Assembly (NCBI RefSeq): GCF_000204055.1
Contig: NW_006768770.1
Coordinates: forward strand, 2,193,837 to 2,257,836
Length of the DNA stretch: 64,000 nucleotides
Direction of reading: 5' to 3'
Source: Melampsora larici-populina 98AG31
Lineage: Eukaryota > Basidiomycota > Pucciniomycetes > Pucciniales > Melampsoraceae
Shown: positions 50,551-60,450 of the stretch, in pieces
Layout of the letters: each line of letters opens with the position of its first letter
Numbering within the stretch: the first letter of the stretch is position 1
The notes under the pieces: model-generated
What the model saw: the letters and a program-made list of their open reading frames with translations, nothing else
Database searches by the model: none
What the model was told of the DNA's origin: nothing
Translations under genes and position numbers: made by a program

Positions 50551-51553
50551 TTAAATAGTGAATTGAGCTAGTTCAATGCTATTTATTAGAAGTTCAGAGT
50601 CTAGTATAAAAAGAGTTATAAAAGCAGTGCAAGTGGCAATTGAGAAAGCGTGAAGAGGACTTATTGCTATTGCTGTTGCTATTGCTATTGATATTGCTAT
50701 TGCTATTGCTATTGCTATTGCTATTGCTATTGCTATTGCTATTGCTATTGCTATTGCTATTGCTATTGCTATTACTATTACTATTACTATTACTATTGCT
50801 GTTGCTACTGCTATGGCTGTTGCTACTGCTATTGCTATTACTAGTCCCAGATTCTCTAGGTTTGTCAAACATCATAATCTTAATCATCTTTAGATAGTAT
50901 GAAGCACTAATTACTGAACTCATAATTGCAATTATAAAAATTACATAGGCTCCCTCCTCTACTGATGATCATAGTACATTCATCTTCGCGATGAACCCTA
51001 CTAGTGGCGGTAGATCACTTATTGAAAATAGGCTTATTACTATACTAAATGTAATTATACTATACCTACTAAAACTTTGTCTCATATCTGATATATAATT
51101 TACCATTTTTCAATCTTTACTACTTCCACGTATTACAGATTCTAGATTTATATTCTTGTAACCAATAATACGTATTCAAATGAGAATGGTTGATAGACTA
51201 TATTGAACTATGTAAAATATCAGAGCATTATTACTTGATTCTGTCCCTAGACTTAGACATAGTACTATAAATCCTACATGACTAATTGTACTAAATGCCA
51301 GAAGTCTTCTTAGTTGTGTTTGAACTAGATCTGTTACCGTCCCTAGAATTATGGAAGTTATTGCCACTAATAGTAGTACATACATCACCTTTGTATTTAT
51401 AAGCTCCTGAGTTAGCGTATACAGTGCTGTCATAATTGAAATCTTCGGAATTGTTATCAGCATTATTGTTACTACTGTTGGAGTATTCTGATATACATCT
51501 GGAGCTCAATTATGAAATGGTGCCGCCGATACCTTGAATATATCCACAATAAA
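50551..51553 (-). pseudogene. nad2: Mitochondrial nad2 C-terminal fragment (nuclear copy)
   Basis: The minus strand encodes the C-terminal half of complex I subunit 2. KVSAAPFHN-(TGA)-APDVYQNTPT is followed by LLAFSTISHVGFIVL, then DLPPLVGFIAKMNVL-(TGA) and SSVISASYYLKMIKIMMFD. Four in-frame TGA codons (51506-51508, 51176-51178, 51110-51112, 50969-50971), two of them at conserved Trp positions, show the mitochondrial code (table 4). The copy is therefore not translatable in the cytosol. A six-base repeat interrupts the end of the gene. The frame differs before and after it, so at least one indel occurred. The C-terminal piece resumes as FSIATCTAFITLFILDSELLINS and stops with TAA at 50551-50553. 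Confidence 0.95.
50661..50841. repeat. Hexanucleotide microsatellite (ATTGCT)n inside nad2
   Basis: About 30 units of TTGCTA, with ATTACT and CTGTTG variants at the ends. In the minus strand it would read Ser-Asn or Ala-Ile repeats depending on frame. It either existed in the mitochondrial gene or expanded after transfer. Confidence 0.95.
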
Positions 51554-51670
51554 TGGACATTAGACCTAGACTCAAGTGTTTTCTGGATCCCCTTGGGTCT
51601 GCCCAAGGCCGGGTGATGCCCCGGGGCCGCCCTGTCACACTCAGGGGCGGGTCACAGCCCTACTCATAAC

Positions 51671-53278
51671 TCAGTGTCAAGAGTTAAAATGCTTATATTA
51701 CATATTACAAGTAACATGTATATGTAATTAAGTACCGCTAGCAATGATCATAACATCTAGTGATGATCGACCCTGAACCAATGTAGTGATAGAGACATAT
51801 ATCACTACATTTAGGTTTAAAGAGGAGAGTATATAAACCCCTCCTCTCTCAGCCTTCAGGGATTTCCCCCAAGCTTTTATTACACCTCACTTTTAAAGAA
51901 CAACTTCAAAGTAATATTGAAGCTTATAATCAAGAGTCTGATAATAATAAGACTAGTGATTTACTTCATTACTTTAGACAGCTTCCTGACTAAACGCAAG
52001 TGATACACCCCTCACCTTTTTCTGGATCCTTCACTTTCCCCAAGTAGATTCTTACTAGGTTGGTGACCTGCAACAACTCAAAGGGTAGTGGCTTACATAC
52101 AATTACTTAGGTTGGTGACCATAAGAACAACCAGTGTAGTGATCTAGACCTCACTCTGTAATCTGTCAAATAAGAAGATTAAAGGAAAACCTTGGATCCA
52201 GTTTTCATCAATTATGATCTGTATAATTATAAATTGAAAACCTCCTTTTTATGAGTCATCTAACTGAAGTCTGTCTGGATTTATCCAAACAGACCAGTAC
52301 CTTTCTCCCTTCCCTATTTTCTATATAATTTTATTGTAATTACTTTATGGTTGAAATATAAATTTGATTATTTAAAATTACCCAACTCCTCTAGCCCAAA
52401 TTAGTGAGCCTTGAGTACTCTCTTAAGTACTCAACCCTCACAATACCCGTCAGAACAACAAAAAAACACACACATCAAGTATGAGAGAACAACATTGAGG
52501 ATGTTACAATGAGAAGATCATGTGAACAACTATCTTGCGATCTGTAGATGATCTCATAGGATCTTTTACAAATAGATGTGCATGTGTAATTAGCTAATTT
52601 GGTGTATGTAACCTTTGAGTAACATATACTCCTGAATCACGCTTGTGAATTACTCAATGACAACCTATCCTTTTAGCACATGAACCCTAAACATCCTTCC
52701 TTGGTGATGTCACATGCCAAGGAGATCAGTTTTGAATGGACAGCTACTAAGTTGGGTTCCCGCTCCAACACAGTTGCTTGACCTAGTTAGAATGATTATC
52801 ATAAAAAAATCATGCACAATCCATGTCTTTCCTCCTACAAGCAGGGGAGACAAGTAGAGCGTGAAGGTAGGTTAATAGGAATCTCCTTCAATTGCTAGGT
52901 TAGGGTTTACTGTACTTGCTCTTGATCTAACAAGAGTGAGGACAGTAAGTTTGGGTGGAACCTAGCTCACACCTCCCAGGGCTAGAGAAGTGTACCACTT
53001 CAGCGCCTAGCACCTAATAGGCGGCTGCCAGAATGACAGCGGGAGAAGAGCCTTTTTGAACCCCACCACAGGGAGCAAAGGCTCTATGAGCCAAGCCCCT
53101 GCGAAGGGGCTTGAATCCCGCACTCATGGAGGCAAGCTCACAACGGAGCACACCCGGACTAGAACCTCAGCAAAACAAAGTATACAGCTTAGAATGTTTC
53201 TCTGCACAGGTTCACCAGTAAGTCATTGCCGTGACCGTTTTGGGCACAAAGACTGTAGGAAGGCAACTCAACTTAAGA
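51671..53278. other. Repeat-like region, possible solo LTR, no gene
   Basis: A promoter-like AGTATATAAACCCC lies near 51829, followed by a C/T-rich stretch. An 11-bp inverted pair (ATGTAGTGATA/TATCACTACAT) is at about 51780-51810. TAGGTTGGTGACC occurs twice (about 52056 and 52110). A TTGGGTTCCCGCTCCAAC block near 52754 resembles one at about 10980 on the other strand. These fit LTR remnants but no retroelement gene is attached. The right end may include the 3' end of the DIRS element. Confidence 0.4.
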
Positions 53279-54295
53279 TTACGTAAAACAATCAACAGGT
53301 AAGCGCATCTTGTGGGCTAACAAAGTAGTGCTACGTAAGACATTTGAACTGTACCGGTGGACGTATAGCTTATAAGAATCAGAACACCACCTTCCCGCCC
53401 GTTGTAGGGAGTTCAAGGAACAGCCAAAGTTTGCACGCAGAGATGCCGTACCAATACAAAGACTGTGACCCGACCAACAAAACCCACCAGGTGGTTGGTG
53501 CTTTTTCAAAACCTCCAGGACGCTCTTTTTGGACATCGCCTGAGTTCTCGATACACCACAGAAGAGCGGTTCAGTTGGCTGCCCTTTGGTCATAGATAGG
53601 ATGTCTTGTAAAGCTTTGATTGGATCTAGCCGGTTTGGTTGATGGTTTAAACGTAAAAGTTGGACTTCTCCTGGCACTGCCGTCTTTGCAAGTTGGAGCA
53701 TGATGGTTGCTTTACTGAAATCTGCAGAGAAGGATACGTCTTGCCGCCTGATAAACACATCAGGGTGGTCGTCATATTTTGTCAGCTCACCTAATCGGGT
53801 GAGGCCCCAAAAACCGACCAAGATGATAGCGCGGAGTGTGAGATTAGGAAGAAAAGTGCCATGTAACTTGCTCATCAACTTGTCAACGTCCATCAGTGTC
53901 AAACCAACACGTGATCTAGAGATTTGTGGAACTTCACACTTCTTTCCTGCTTTCAACACCAATCGTAGTTGGTCTGGATTAAGAGATGGAAAGTTGACAT
54001 CGTGCAATGTGTGCCACATACGCAGGCTTGTTAAGTAGTGCTTTGTGGTATTGCTTATTACTGTATGCTGATGTTTGTTGTCTCCACACCAAACAACAAA
54101 GTGGTATATGTTTGTTGTGGAGGCTGGGAAAGGAAAAATTGAAGTGTTCATGAAAGTGAAGTATTTATTGACGGCCGCAGTGTACTGTCTGATTGTAGAA
54201 GCTGCCCACCCATGTTCAAGGATAACCTCACTGACTTTATTAAGCTTTCTAAAGACATGTGGAGCGGTTTGGCAGAGGGTAGATTTGGCAGACAT
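53279..54295 (-). CDS. DIRS tyrosine recombinase (338 aa), catalytic Arg replaced
   Basis: The frame is open from ATG 54295 to the stop at 53279. The protein would integrate the circular cDNA by strand exchange. The N-terminal core-binding part (STIRQYTAAVNKYFTFM) is followed by the catalytic domain with the first Arg (GFWGLTRLGELT), the H-x-x-R box and the nucleophile Tyr (GRWCSDSYKLYVHRY). In the H-x-x-R box the Arg is replaced: GHSLCIGTASLRA reads Cys at 53456-53458 (TGT where CGT is expected). The enzyme is therefore probably inactive although its frame is whole. The start overlaps the RNase H reading region upstream. Confidence 0.88.
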   Translation of the reverse strand: MSAKSTLCQTAPHVFRKLNKVSEVILEHGWAASTIRQYTAAVNKYFTFMNTSIFPFPASTTNIYHFVVWCGDNKHQHTVISNTTKHYLTSLRMWHTLHDVNFPSLNPDQLRLVLKAGKKCEVPQISRSRVGLTLMDVDKLMSKLHGTFLPNLTLRAIILVGFWGLTRLGELTKYDDHPDVFIRRQDVSFSADFSKATIMLQLAKTAVPGEVQLLRLNHQPNRLDPIKALQDILSMTKGQPTEPLFCGVSRTQAMSKKSVLEVLKKHQPPGGFCWSGHSLCIGTASLRANFGCSLNSLQRAGRWCSDSYKLYVHRYSSNVLRSTTLLAHKMRLPVDCFT

Positions 54296-54419
54296 TGTAA
54301 GAGATCCGTGCTGGCGGAAAGACTTGTACTAACAGGCTGGACAAGTCTGCAGGAACGTCGATATTTATGAGTTTGTTGAGTGACTTAAAAGGCCCCAAAC
54401 CGTGCAACAATTTATTGGC

Positions 54420-54905
54420 TTAATTGTCAGCCGACTTGACTCTGACCAAGTTCAAATTGCATTCCAGTTCAACTAGCAAGTCCTGCACAACAGGCCATTC
54501 TTGGTTAAGCCAAAAGTCCCTAGACTTTTGATTCCGTGTTGCGCCTTCAGTCATCGTGTTATCAGTCAGGCAAGAAAAACTGTGGCCTGCTAATCCAACC
54601 GGGCCGTTGCCTAACTTTTTCTTCAACATTAACAGACCCAGGTGCACTGCCACGGTCTCAGCCCAGGCAATTCTCATCCTGGGCCGGCCTTCTGGATGAT
54701 CCCAGCCAGGCAGCCACTTGAACTGGCTCCAGGCTTTCCCGATTATGATGCCTATTCCAAAATTGGTCAAAGCGTCTCCGACCCATCCCACATTCTTGAC
54801 AATGTGGTTGGGGATGATCTTTGTTGGGTTCAAATTGTCAATTAGTAGCAAATGAAGATATGTTTCTTTCTCTGTGTTTGTGTAGTGTTGGTTACAAAAC
54901 TCCAT
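54420..54905 (-). CDS. DIRS RNase H domain (161 aa segment)
   Basis: Motifs GWVGDALTNFGIGIIIG, the Glu in IAWAETVAVHLGLLML and the Asp in SCLTDNTMTEGA are the RNase H catalytic series of DIRS-like polymerases; the domain removes the RNA strand during cDNA synthesis. The frame is open upstream of the ATG at 54905, so this is more likely a downstream exon of the RT gene than a separate gene. It ends at a TAA (KSADN) and overlaps nothing else on the strand. Confidence 0.75.
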   Translation of the reverse strand: MEFCNQHYTNTEKETYLHLLLIDNLNPTKIIPNHIVKNVGWVGDALTNFGIGIIIGKAWSQFKWLPGWDHPEGRPRMRIAWAETVAVHLGLLMLKKKLGNGPVGLAGHSFSCLTDNTMTEGATRNQKSRDFWLNQEWPVVQDLLVELECNLNLVRVKSADN

Positions 54906-55075
54906 GTTGTGTTGTGATCTTATTTGTCTTTTCTCTCACGTTGTGAAGTATGATCTTATCTCACCATGATCACTACTAGCTACATCTCTATTTGTCTCTT
55001 TTAACTCTTAGCTATGTTTTCTTGTCTCTGTTTTACTATAAAGTGCCACCTATGAGTTTGAAGAGTTTGATCTCC

Positions 55076-55365
55076 ATCCTTTCAAACTCTTCTCGGTCTA
55101 TCACTAACAAGCAATCCACTTACTTACACATATCTTGCTTTACCGTGAATGAACTCATAGGTAAGCTTTTCTAGTCTTTTGTCTTCTTTTGTTTCTGATT
55201 TCTCTAGTCTCTTTCTATTTCTTACTTGCATGTACATGTCTTTGTGTCCTTCATTTTTATGCTGTGTTTTGAAATAAATGATCCTTTCAAACTCTTCTCA
55301 GTCTATCACTAACAAGCAATCCACTTACTTACATGTATCTTGCTTTACCGTGAATGAACCCATAC
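55076..55365. repeat. Direct duplication of an 84-bp segment
   Basis: The segments 55076-55159 and 55281-55365 are about 95% identical (ATCCTTTCAAACTCTTCTC, then GTCTATCACTAACAAGCAAT onwards). They cover the end of the RT frame and a GTAAGTAAGT donor-like site, so the RT to RNase H junction of the DIRS element is partly duplicated. Confidence 0.85.
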
Positions 55366-56527
55366 AAATCTCTAACGTAAGCTTTCCAATATCCAATGTC
55401 TTCCTTTATGTCATCTGATATTTTCCGTCTTCTTGGTGTCTTCCATGCCGCCACAAAGCTAAAGCTTTCCACCAAATAACACATGAGCTGAGGTAGTATC
55501 AGTGTCAAGTGACTCAGTTTACGGTTGAATTTTAGCAATTCCTTCTTTGTACAATCAGTCTTCGCAAGAAAGTCATCTATCTCTCTTTGCCTTTTTAAGA
55601 GTTTCTTTTCTGGTAGTCGAACGGTTTTGTTGACACAATTCCAAAAGAAACCGATAAACATTTGTTCTACGGAAAACTCTGAGTATTTTGTGACTTTAGT
55701 TTTAACACCCAGCAATTCACTACTATTTCTACCATTGTTGTAGTGTCTGTTTTCAACTTTATGGTTAAGTTGTTGTCCACCCAACGGAAAACCTCCATCA
55801 GTTTGAAGATAGCTTTCATCAAATCTTTCCATCCGTTGGCTGGACCTCCGAAGGACCCACATCCACCTACGCCTCCGAATGCTATCATTATATTGATAAG
55901 GATTTTTTCATCAAAATCCATAATTGCCAAGAATGGCCACTGAGTTGGGTGTGTTGGGATTTGTCGGTAGGCACCCTCCCAATCAAAGATACCCATTAGC
56001 ACATTGTCCTTCAACCTTTTTATGAATAACACCACCAACCTGAAGTTGTCCCAAGTCGTTTCAAATTCTTCCTTGTTGATGTACGAATTTACAGAGCGGA
56101 TTTCTTTGTCAAACTTGGGGTATGACATATCATTAATTGGCCTAAATGTACCATCACCGTTTTCAACCGCACCAAGCGGGTCAGTTCTAAAGAAACCTAA
56201 TTGTTGAAACACTTCTTCTTTTTTGTATGGTCCAAACATCCTACCTGCTAACACTTCTTTCTTAATATTCTTTTTGATCTTATCTCTAGCTTTTATTGCC
56301 GAGCTATGATTGGGTGGACAATAATAGTCTAAATCTTTGACGGTATGAAATGGGACACCTTGGTGAAAACTGTTTTTGAAACCATCAAGCAAGTATTCAT
56401 ATTTTTCAGATAAACCATGTTCTAATAGTTGTGTCCTCCATACGTTGATATTCATATTGCATTTCACATTTGACAGCCAGTTGTTAAATCTGTTTGCCTT
56501 TGGACAACTCAATTGTGTAGTTGTCAT
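55329..56527 (-). pseudogene. DIRS reverse transcriptase, frameshifted
   Basis: The first part (56527 to about 55720) holds RPINDMSYP, the first catalytic Asp in LMGIFDWEGAYRQIP, and FGGVGGCGSFGGPANGW, which are DIRS-type RT blocks. The second catalytic box reads RWVDNN where RWVDDN is expected, so the second Asp is lost at 55772-55774. Near 55720 the frame shifts by one base. The other frame continues as ELLGVKTKVTKYSEFSVEQMFIGFFWN and on to the thumb region (55329). The polymerase cannot be functional. The ATG at 56527 follows the gag frame by about 150 bp, perhaps an intron. Confidence 0.85.
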
Positions 56528-56675
56528 ACTATCATGGCTTGGAAAATTGACTTCAAAGCTATTGGATTTATTTCAAACATTACAAACAACAAATGGAAAA
56601 AACGATCGACAAATTTTTAGAAAACAAATAACATAAACACAATCTATTAAGAAGACAACTACAATATACTAAGGC

Positions 56676-58234
56676 TTACGTCTGTTTTTCTCTAGACGTA
56701 GACTGGCAAGGAGGATAATCATCTTTATAAGTAGATCTTTCCATTTGCTTTCCTTTGTTTCTTTGATCATAATTCTCTTTTCCTTTTTCAAATTTTTGAT
56801 ATGGTCCAGGAGATCTTTCATTCCTTACGTTTCTACCTCTATTGTTCCTTCTGTTGCCTCTTTCATAACTATCATTTTGCCTAAAATTCTTGTTTCTCTC
56901 TAACATAGGTGGTTTTAAAGACGTGGTGTGTTTATTGTCTAAATCTCCCGTTAAATCAACATCTATTGAGTCATGGTTGAACCCTATTGCATACTCTTTC
57001 CCGGTGATTGGACTGTATCTTTCTCTTACATTTCCTTTTGCGTAGGCTAACCAAAACTCTACCAGTCATCTTTTGCTAATACCATACTTTGTATGAAATA
57101 TTTAACTTACGATTATCTAATAAAAGTATTTTGCCAGGACCCTGGAGAGCCCAAATACACCCTCCTAATTGGTACCCGAGTTTCGTACTTGTTGGGTTTT
57201 GGGCTTTTCCCATGCGACCATGATCATTTTCCAAGTTTTGAAAACTGCAACAGGTTAAACAAGACCGTAGCTTTCTAGTACATATACTTTTACTAGAGTA
57301 GGGGCAGCGGTTTCGGGTCAAAACCAATGTAGAGACCCGGCCCCGGTATGTAGGAATCCGCTCAGGATCATAAAAAAAATTAGGTTTTTTGCATTTTTCT
57401 CCTCAACCAGCACTCCAAGAAACTTGAGGCTGGTATCATAAGATAGCCCTTCTTTTCCCGCACACAATGAGCTACTGTGCACTTCCATAAGTAGTGGAGT
57501 GTTGTGTGCACAAGCAAATACCCAAAAAGTGTGTTTTGTTAGGAGGGTCTGTACGCGCTTTCCAGGGTCCTATTCTGCCATCATCTAACAGGGATGTTTG
57601 CACTTTTGCTTCTTCCAAGAAATTTTCTCTGAAAACTTTTGGATCTCCAGGCGCTCCATTTATTCTGTTGCATAGAACGTCCATTCTGATCATAATATCA
57701 TATCTAAACGCTGTTAACCATCCATGTCTCAAACTCAAGCTTTCTACTTGTTCAAAGTGTTTTTCCAAACTATTAAATTATCATTAATGTAATCAGTTTA
57801 GTGTTTATTAACAATCATCACAGTTCCACTTACTCTTTAGCAAAAGGTACATGAGAATAAGTTTGTATCAAATACTTTATCATCAGAGTCTTAGCTCTTG
57901 TCCAGTCTGAAAAGGTCATCCACCATTCGCTCTTTGCTGGTTGACCTGTTGGCTTGTCTTTCTTTTTGGTGGATGTGTTATTGCCATCTACCATGTGATC
58001 TAACTCAATCCATTTATCATTGAAGATTGTTAACTTGACATACATATCTAACTTCTTTAAATGAGTATCCCTATAAGATGTAAACGCTTTTAAACCTGAA
58101 TCTGAAACTTGTCCGCTCTGATAATCTTTCATGGGGTTGGAAGTCAAAAGTCATAACCTGCTATCTTTTTCGTTACCTGAAATAGACTTTAAAGACTTTT
58201 CTACTAATTTTGTATTACCCATTGCTGAGGCCAT
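56676..58234 (-). pseudogene. DIRS gag-like gene, broken
   Basis: The start is an ATG at 58234 in strong context (AAAAATGG). The frame meets a TGA at 58151-58153 and continues in the same frame to about 57835. A GTAAGT intron follows, then LEKHFEQVESLSLRHGWLTAFRYDIMIRMDVLCNR onwards to about 57580. A 436-bp MITE is inserted there. After it a short intron and a one-base frameshift lead to EFWLAYAKGNVRERYSPITGKEYAIGFNHDS and a basic Arg/Asn-rich tail (RGNRRNNRGRN) ending at 56676. The basic tail suggests nucleic-acid binding, as in Gag proteins. No zinc knuckle was seen. Confidence 0.72.
57136..57571. mobile_element. hAT-type MITE inside the DIRS gag
   Basis: Terminal repeats AGGACCCTGGA and TCCAGGGTCCT are inverted, with about 33 bp of partial complementarity. 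An 8-bp duplication with one mismatch flanks it: ATTTTGCC (57128-57135) and ATTCTGCC (57572-57579). The gag reading frame on both sides supports insertion. GC-rich CCCGGCCCCGG sits in the interior (about 57340). Confidence 0.8.
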
Positions 58235-59050
58235 TTTTGCTACTTCTACAGAAATGCCTACCAATCTATAAAATAAAATCACAAACACAGACAACCATCT
58301 CCTGCTTCCAATTCCAAGACAGAAGAACACTTCATTTACTTTGCCACACCGCCTTCCCTTGCAACAGACACTTCCAACTTTTCTACCCTGCCATGAAACA
58401 TCATCATGTATCCGGTTTCTCTAACTTAAACCAAGTCCAATCATGCAAAAGCTCACGGTAACACAAAGCCAAGCCACAAGGGACTTGCACATTAAACGAC
58501 ATCTCTGGCGTGACCAATAGCCCCAAAAAGCGCAATTTGGGTCACTTTTGGTTGGAATCCATCCTATCTCATTCAAGATTACTTTGATCTTATTTCTGAA
58601 ACTGGCTGGTATGAGTTCAGCATCTTCTACCTAACTTCTATTAGAAAAAAAGAGAATCAAAATGTGCCAGCTCACACAAATCCAGCTAGGAAACAAGTAA
58701 CAAGTTTGTTCAAAGACATTACAGGGAGTCAATTGACCATCTCTCGCGGAGAGTTGCGGTATCAGTCTTTCACTGAGACTCCCTGAGACAATACCTGGCA
58801 TATACAGGGATAGTACAATTTCTTCTCAAGTGGCGCGTTTTTTTATTCTCTGAAATTCCAGGTCCTACAAAGGTATACAATTGATGGGTTGGAATGAAAT
58901 AGGAACAAATTGAAGGAAGCAAAGGCAAAAAGGAACCTACAATAATTTGTTTAAAACATTGAATCAAGTGGTTGGGTAGGAATGAGAATTGGGAAGTCAC
59001 ATAAGCTCTGTGAAAAGTAGGCAAAAGTGAAGCAAAAGAGACGATATAAA

Positions 59051-59719
59051 CACTACACCAAATTGCAAATTCACCGCTGAGTTTAGAAAATTGAGCAGAC
59101 ATAGCAAATTATGGAAAAGCTGGGAGGGGTCAGAAAAATATGAAAAAATATTGGTTGTGCCCTTTGGTGCATTCCAATCATCTGGCATATTTTTTCATAT
59201 TTTTACAACCACAATGTAAATAATGTCAGAAACCCAATTTTGGTGTCTTGACATTCTGAATGCCACTCTGGCTCTACAGCTTGGGTGCACAAAAAAGTTG
59301 TGTGTCTCCAAGAATGGGTGAGATATATCAAGAGACGTACACAGCAGGAACCATATATAAGCATAGAAGTCATTACTACAATGGCTTCAGCACCTTAATA
59401 AACCTTGTAGAGCCATCATGTGGCTTCCGTAAATTGCAAGTGTTCAGATGATTGAACAAAAATTCTCATATTTTTGTGCATTGGAAGTTTTTGCCCAAAT
59501 CTCGCTAGTTTTGGACCAAATTTGAGTTTCTGACATAATATCCCCTGTAAGCATTTTGGTTTGGGGAGACTTCAAAAACCATGGCAAAAATATGCAAAAA
59601 TATGCAAAATGAGGGGACAGCACCCATGAATTGAATCATTATTTTTTCAAATTTTTCTGACCTCCCCTGTATTGGTGATATTTTTCTACTCAGCGGTAAA
59701 TTAGTGATCTGGCGTAGTG
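59051..59719. mobile_element. CACTA-type MITE, 669 bp
   Basis: Ends are CACTACACCAAATTGCAAAT on the left and CACTACGCCAGATCACTAAT on the inverted right, both followed by CCGCTGAG. Partial pairing extends about 110 bp. The 3-bp duplication AAA is at 59048-59050 and 59720-59722. It shares the CACTAC start and AAA target with the element at 11376-12191, but the rest of the sequence is different, so it is a second family. Confidence 0.83.
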
Positions 59720-60450
59720 AAAGAAGGTTAAAACAATTAATCGCTCCAAAAGAAAATAACAGTCTAATTCTGAATGATGAAAGAAAACTATTCAAGACAT
59801 CTTTGTAATTTGGTTTGAAAAACAAGCTTTGAAAAATTTACCGCGCTGTTAGCCACATGAACATAAAGGTTGAGAGCCATTATGAGGATCGAGAGCTTCA
59901 AAAATATCATTTCAAGAGTAAAAACAATGGAAGATGAGCCAGGTAATCAAACGGTCAAGTTTGATTGTGAAAAATTATAAGAGAAGGAGAAGTTTGAATT
60001 AGCTTCATTGGCCAATAAGAGGGAGATGCCAAGTTGGTTCTTTTTTGATTCTGAGATTAGAAGCTGAGCTCAACAACATATGATGGATATGCTGAGGAAC
60101 AGATTATTGAAGTTCATCTTGAAGTCGCTCTGATGCTGATCACATTGAACATGAAAATGACAAAAACTTTGTATTTCGATTCATCTTCTTATTATCAATT
60201 CTTACATTGATCATGTGGCCAAGTAAAAATTGAACCAATCAATCATGGTCAGATTCATGTCAGATGAGGAAATGGCAAGATTTTTAGGTTGAATATGATT
60301 GATTCTTATTTCAGAATGCCATAAGTGAAATTAGTGACCATGTAAGAAATATAACAAGAGTTGAGAAACGAATCAATATTGAACTATGGAGTGTCACCAT
60401 TCTCAACCACACTGTATGACGAGTGTACAGAAGCCACTATTTTCTGTAGC

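Larger units (their letters stand above)
50091..51662. mobile_element. hAT-type element carrying mitochondrial DNA
   Basis: The 1572-bp element has inverted ends TAGGGCTGTGACCCG, identical at both termini and near-identical to the ends of the autonomous hAT at 12363-15242. A perfect 8-bp duplication CTCATAAC lies at 50083-50090 and 51663-51670. The left GC-rich arm is about 265 bp and the right about 80-100 bp. Between them, about 50356-51553 is mitochondrial nad3-nad2 sequence on the minus strand. There is no transposase, so movement would need one in trans. Either mitochondrial DNA entered an existing element or it was used to fill a break inside one; the sequence alone does not decide. Confidence 0.92.
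53279..58234 (-). mobile_element. DIRS-type tyrosine-recombinase retrotransposon, defective
   Basis: On the minus strand the order is gag-like, reverse transcriptase, RNase H, tyrosine recombinase. This order and the presence of a recombinase in place of an integrase define the DIRS order of retroelements. Several introns seem to exist between or within the genes. Defects include an in-frame TGA in gag, a MITE in gag, frameshifts in gag and RT, loss of the second catalytic Asp of RT and loss of a catalytic Arg of the recombinase. The outer repeats that would define the ends were not found, so the limits given are those of the coding part. Confidence 0.88.

Noticed and set aside
50640..50897. 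Long Leu-rich and Ser-Asn-rich reading frames over the hexamer array
   Set aside because: They are translations of the (ATTGCT)n repeat in several frames, not genes.
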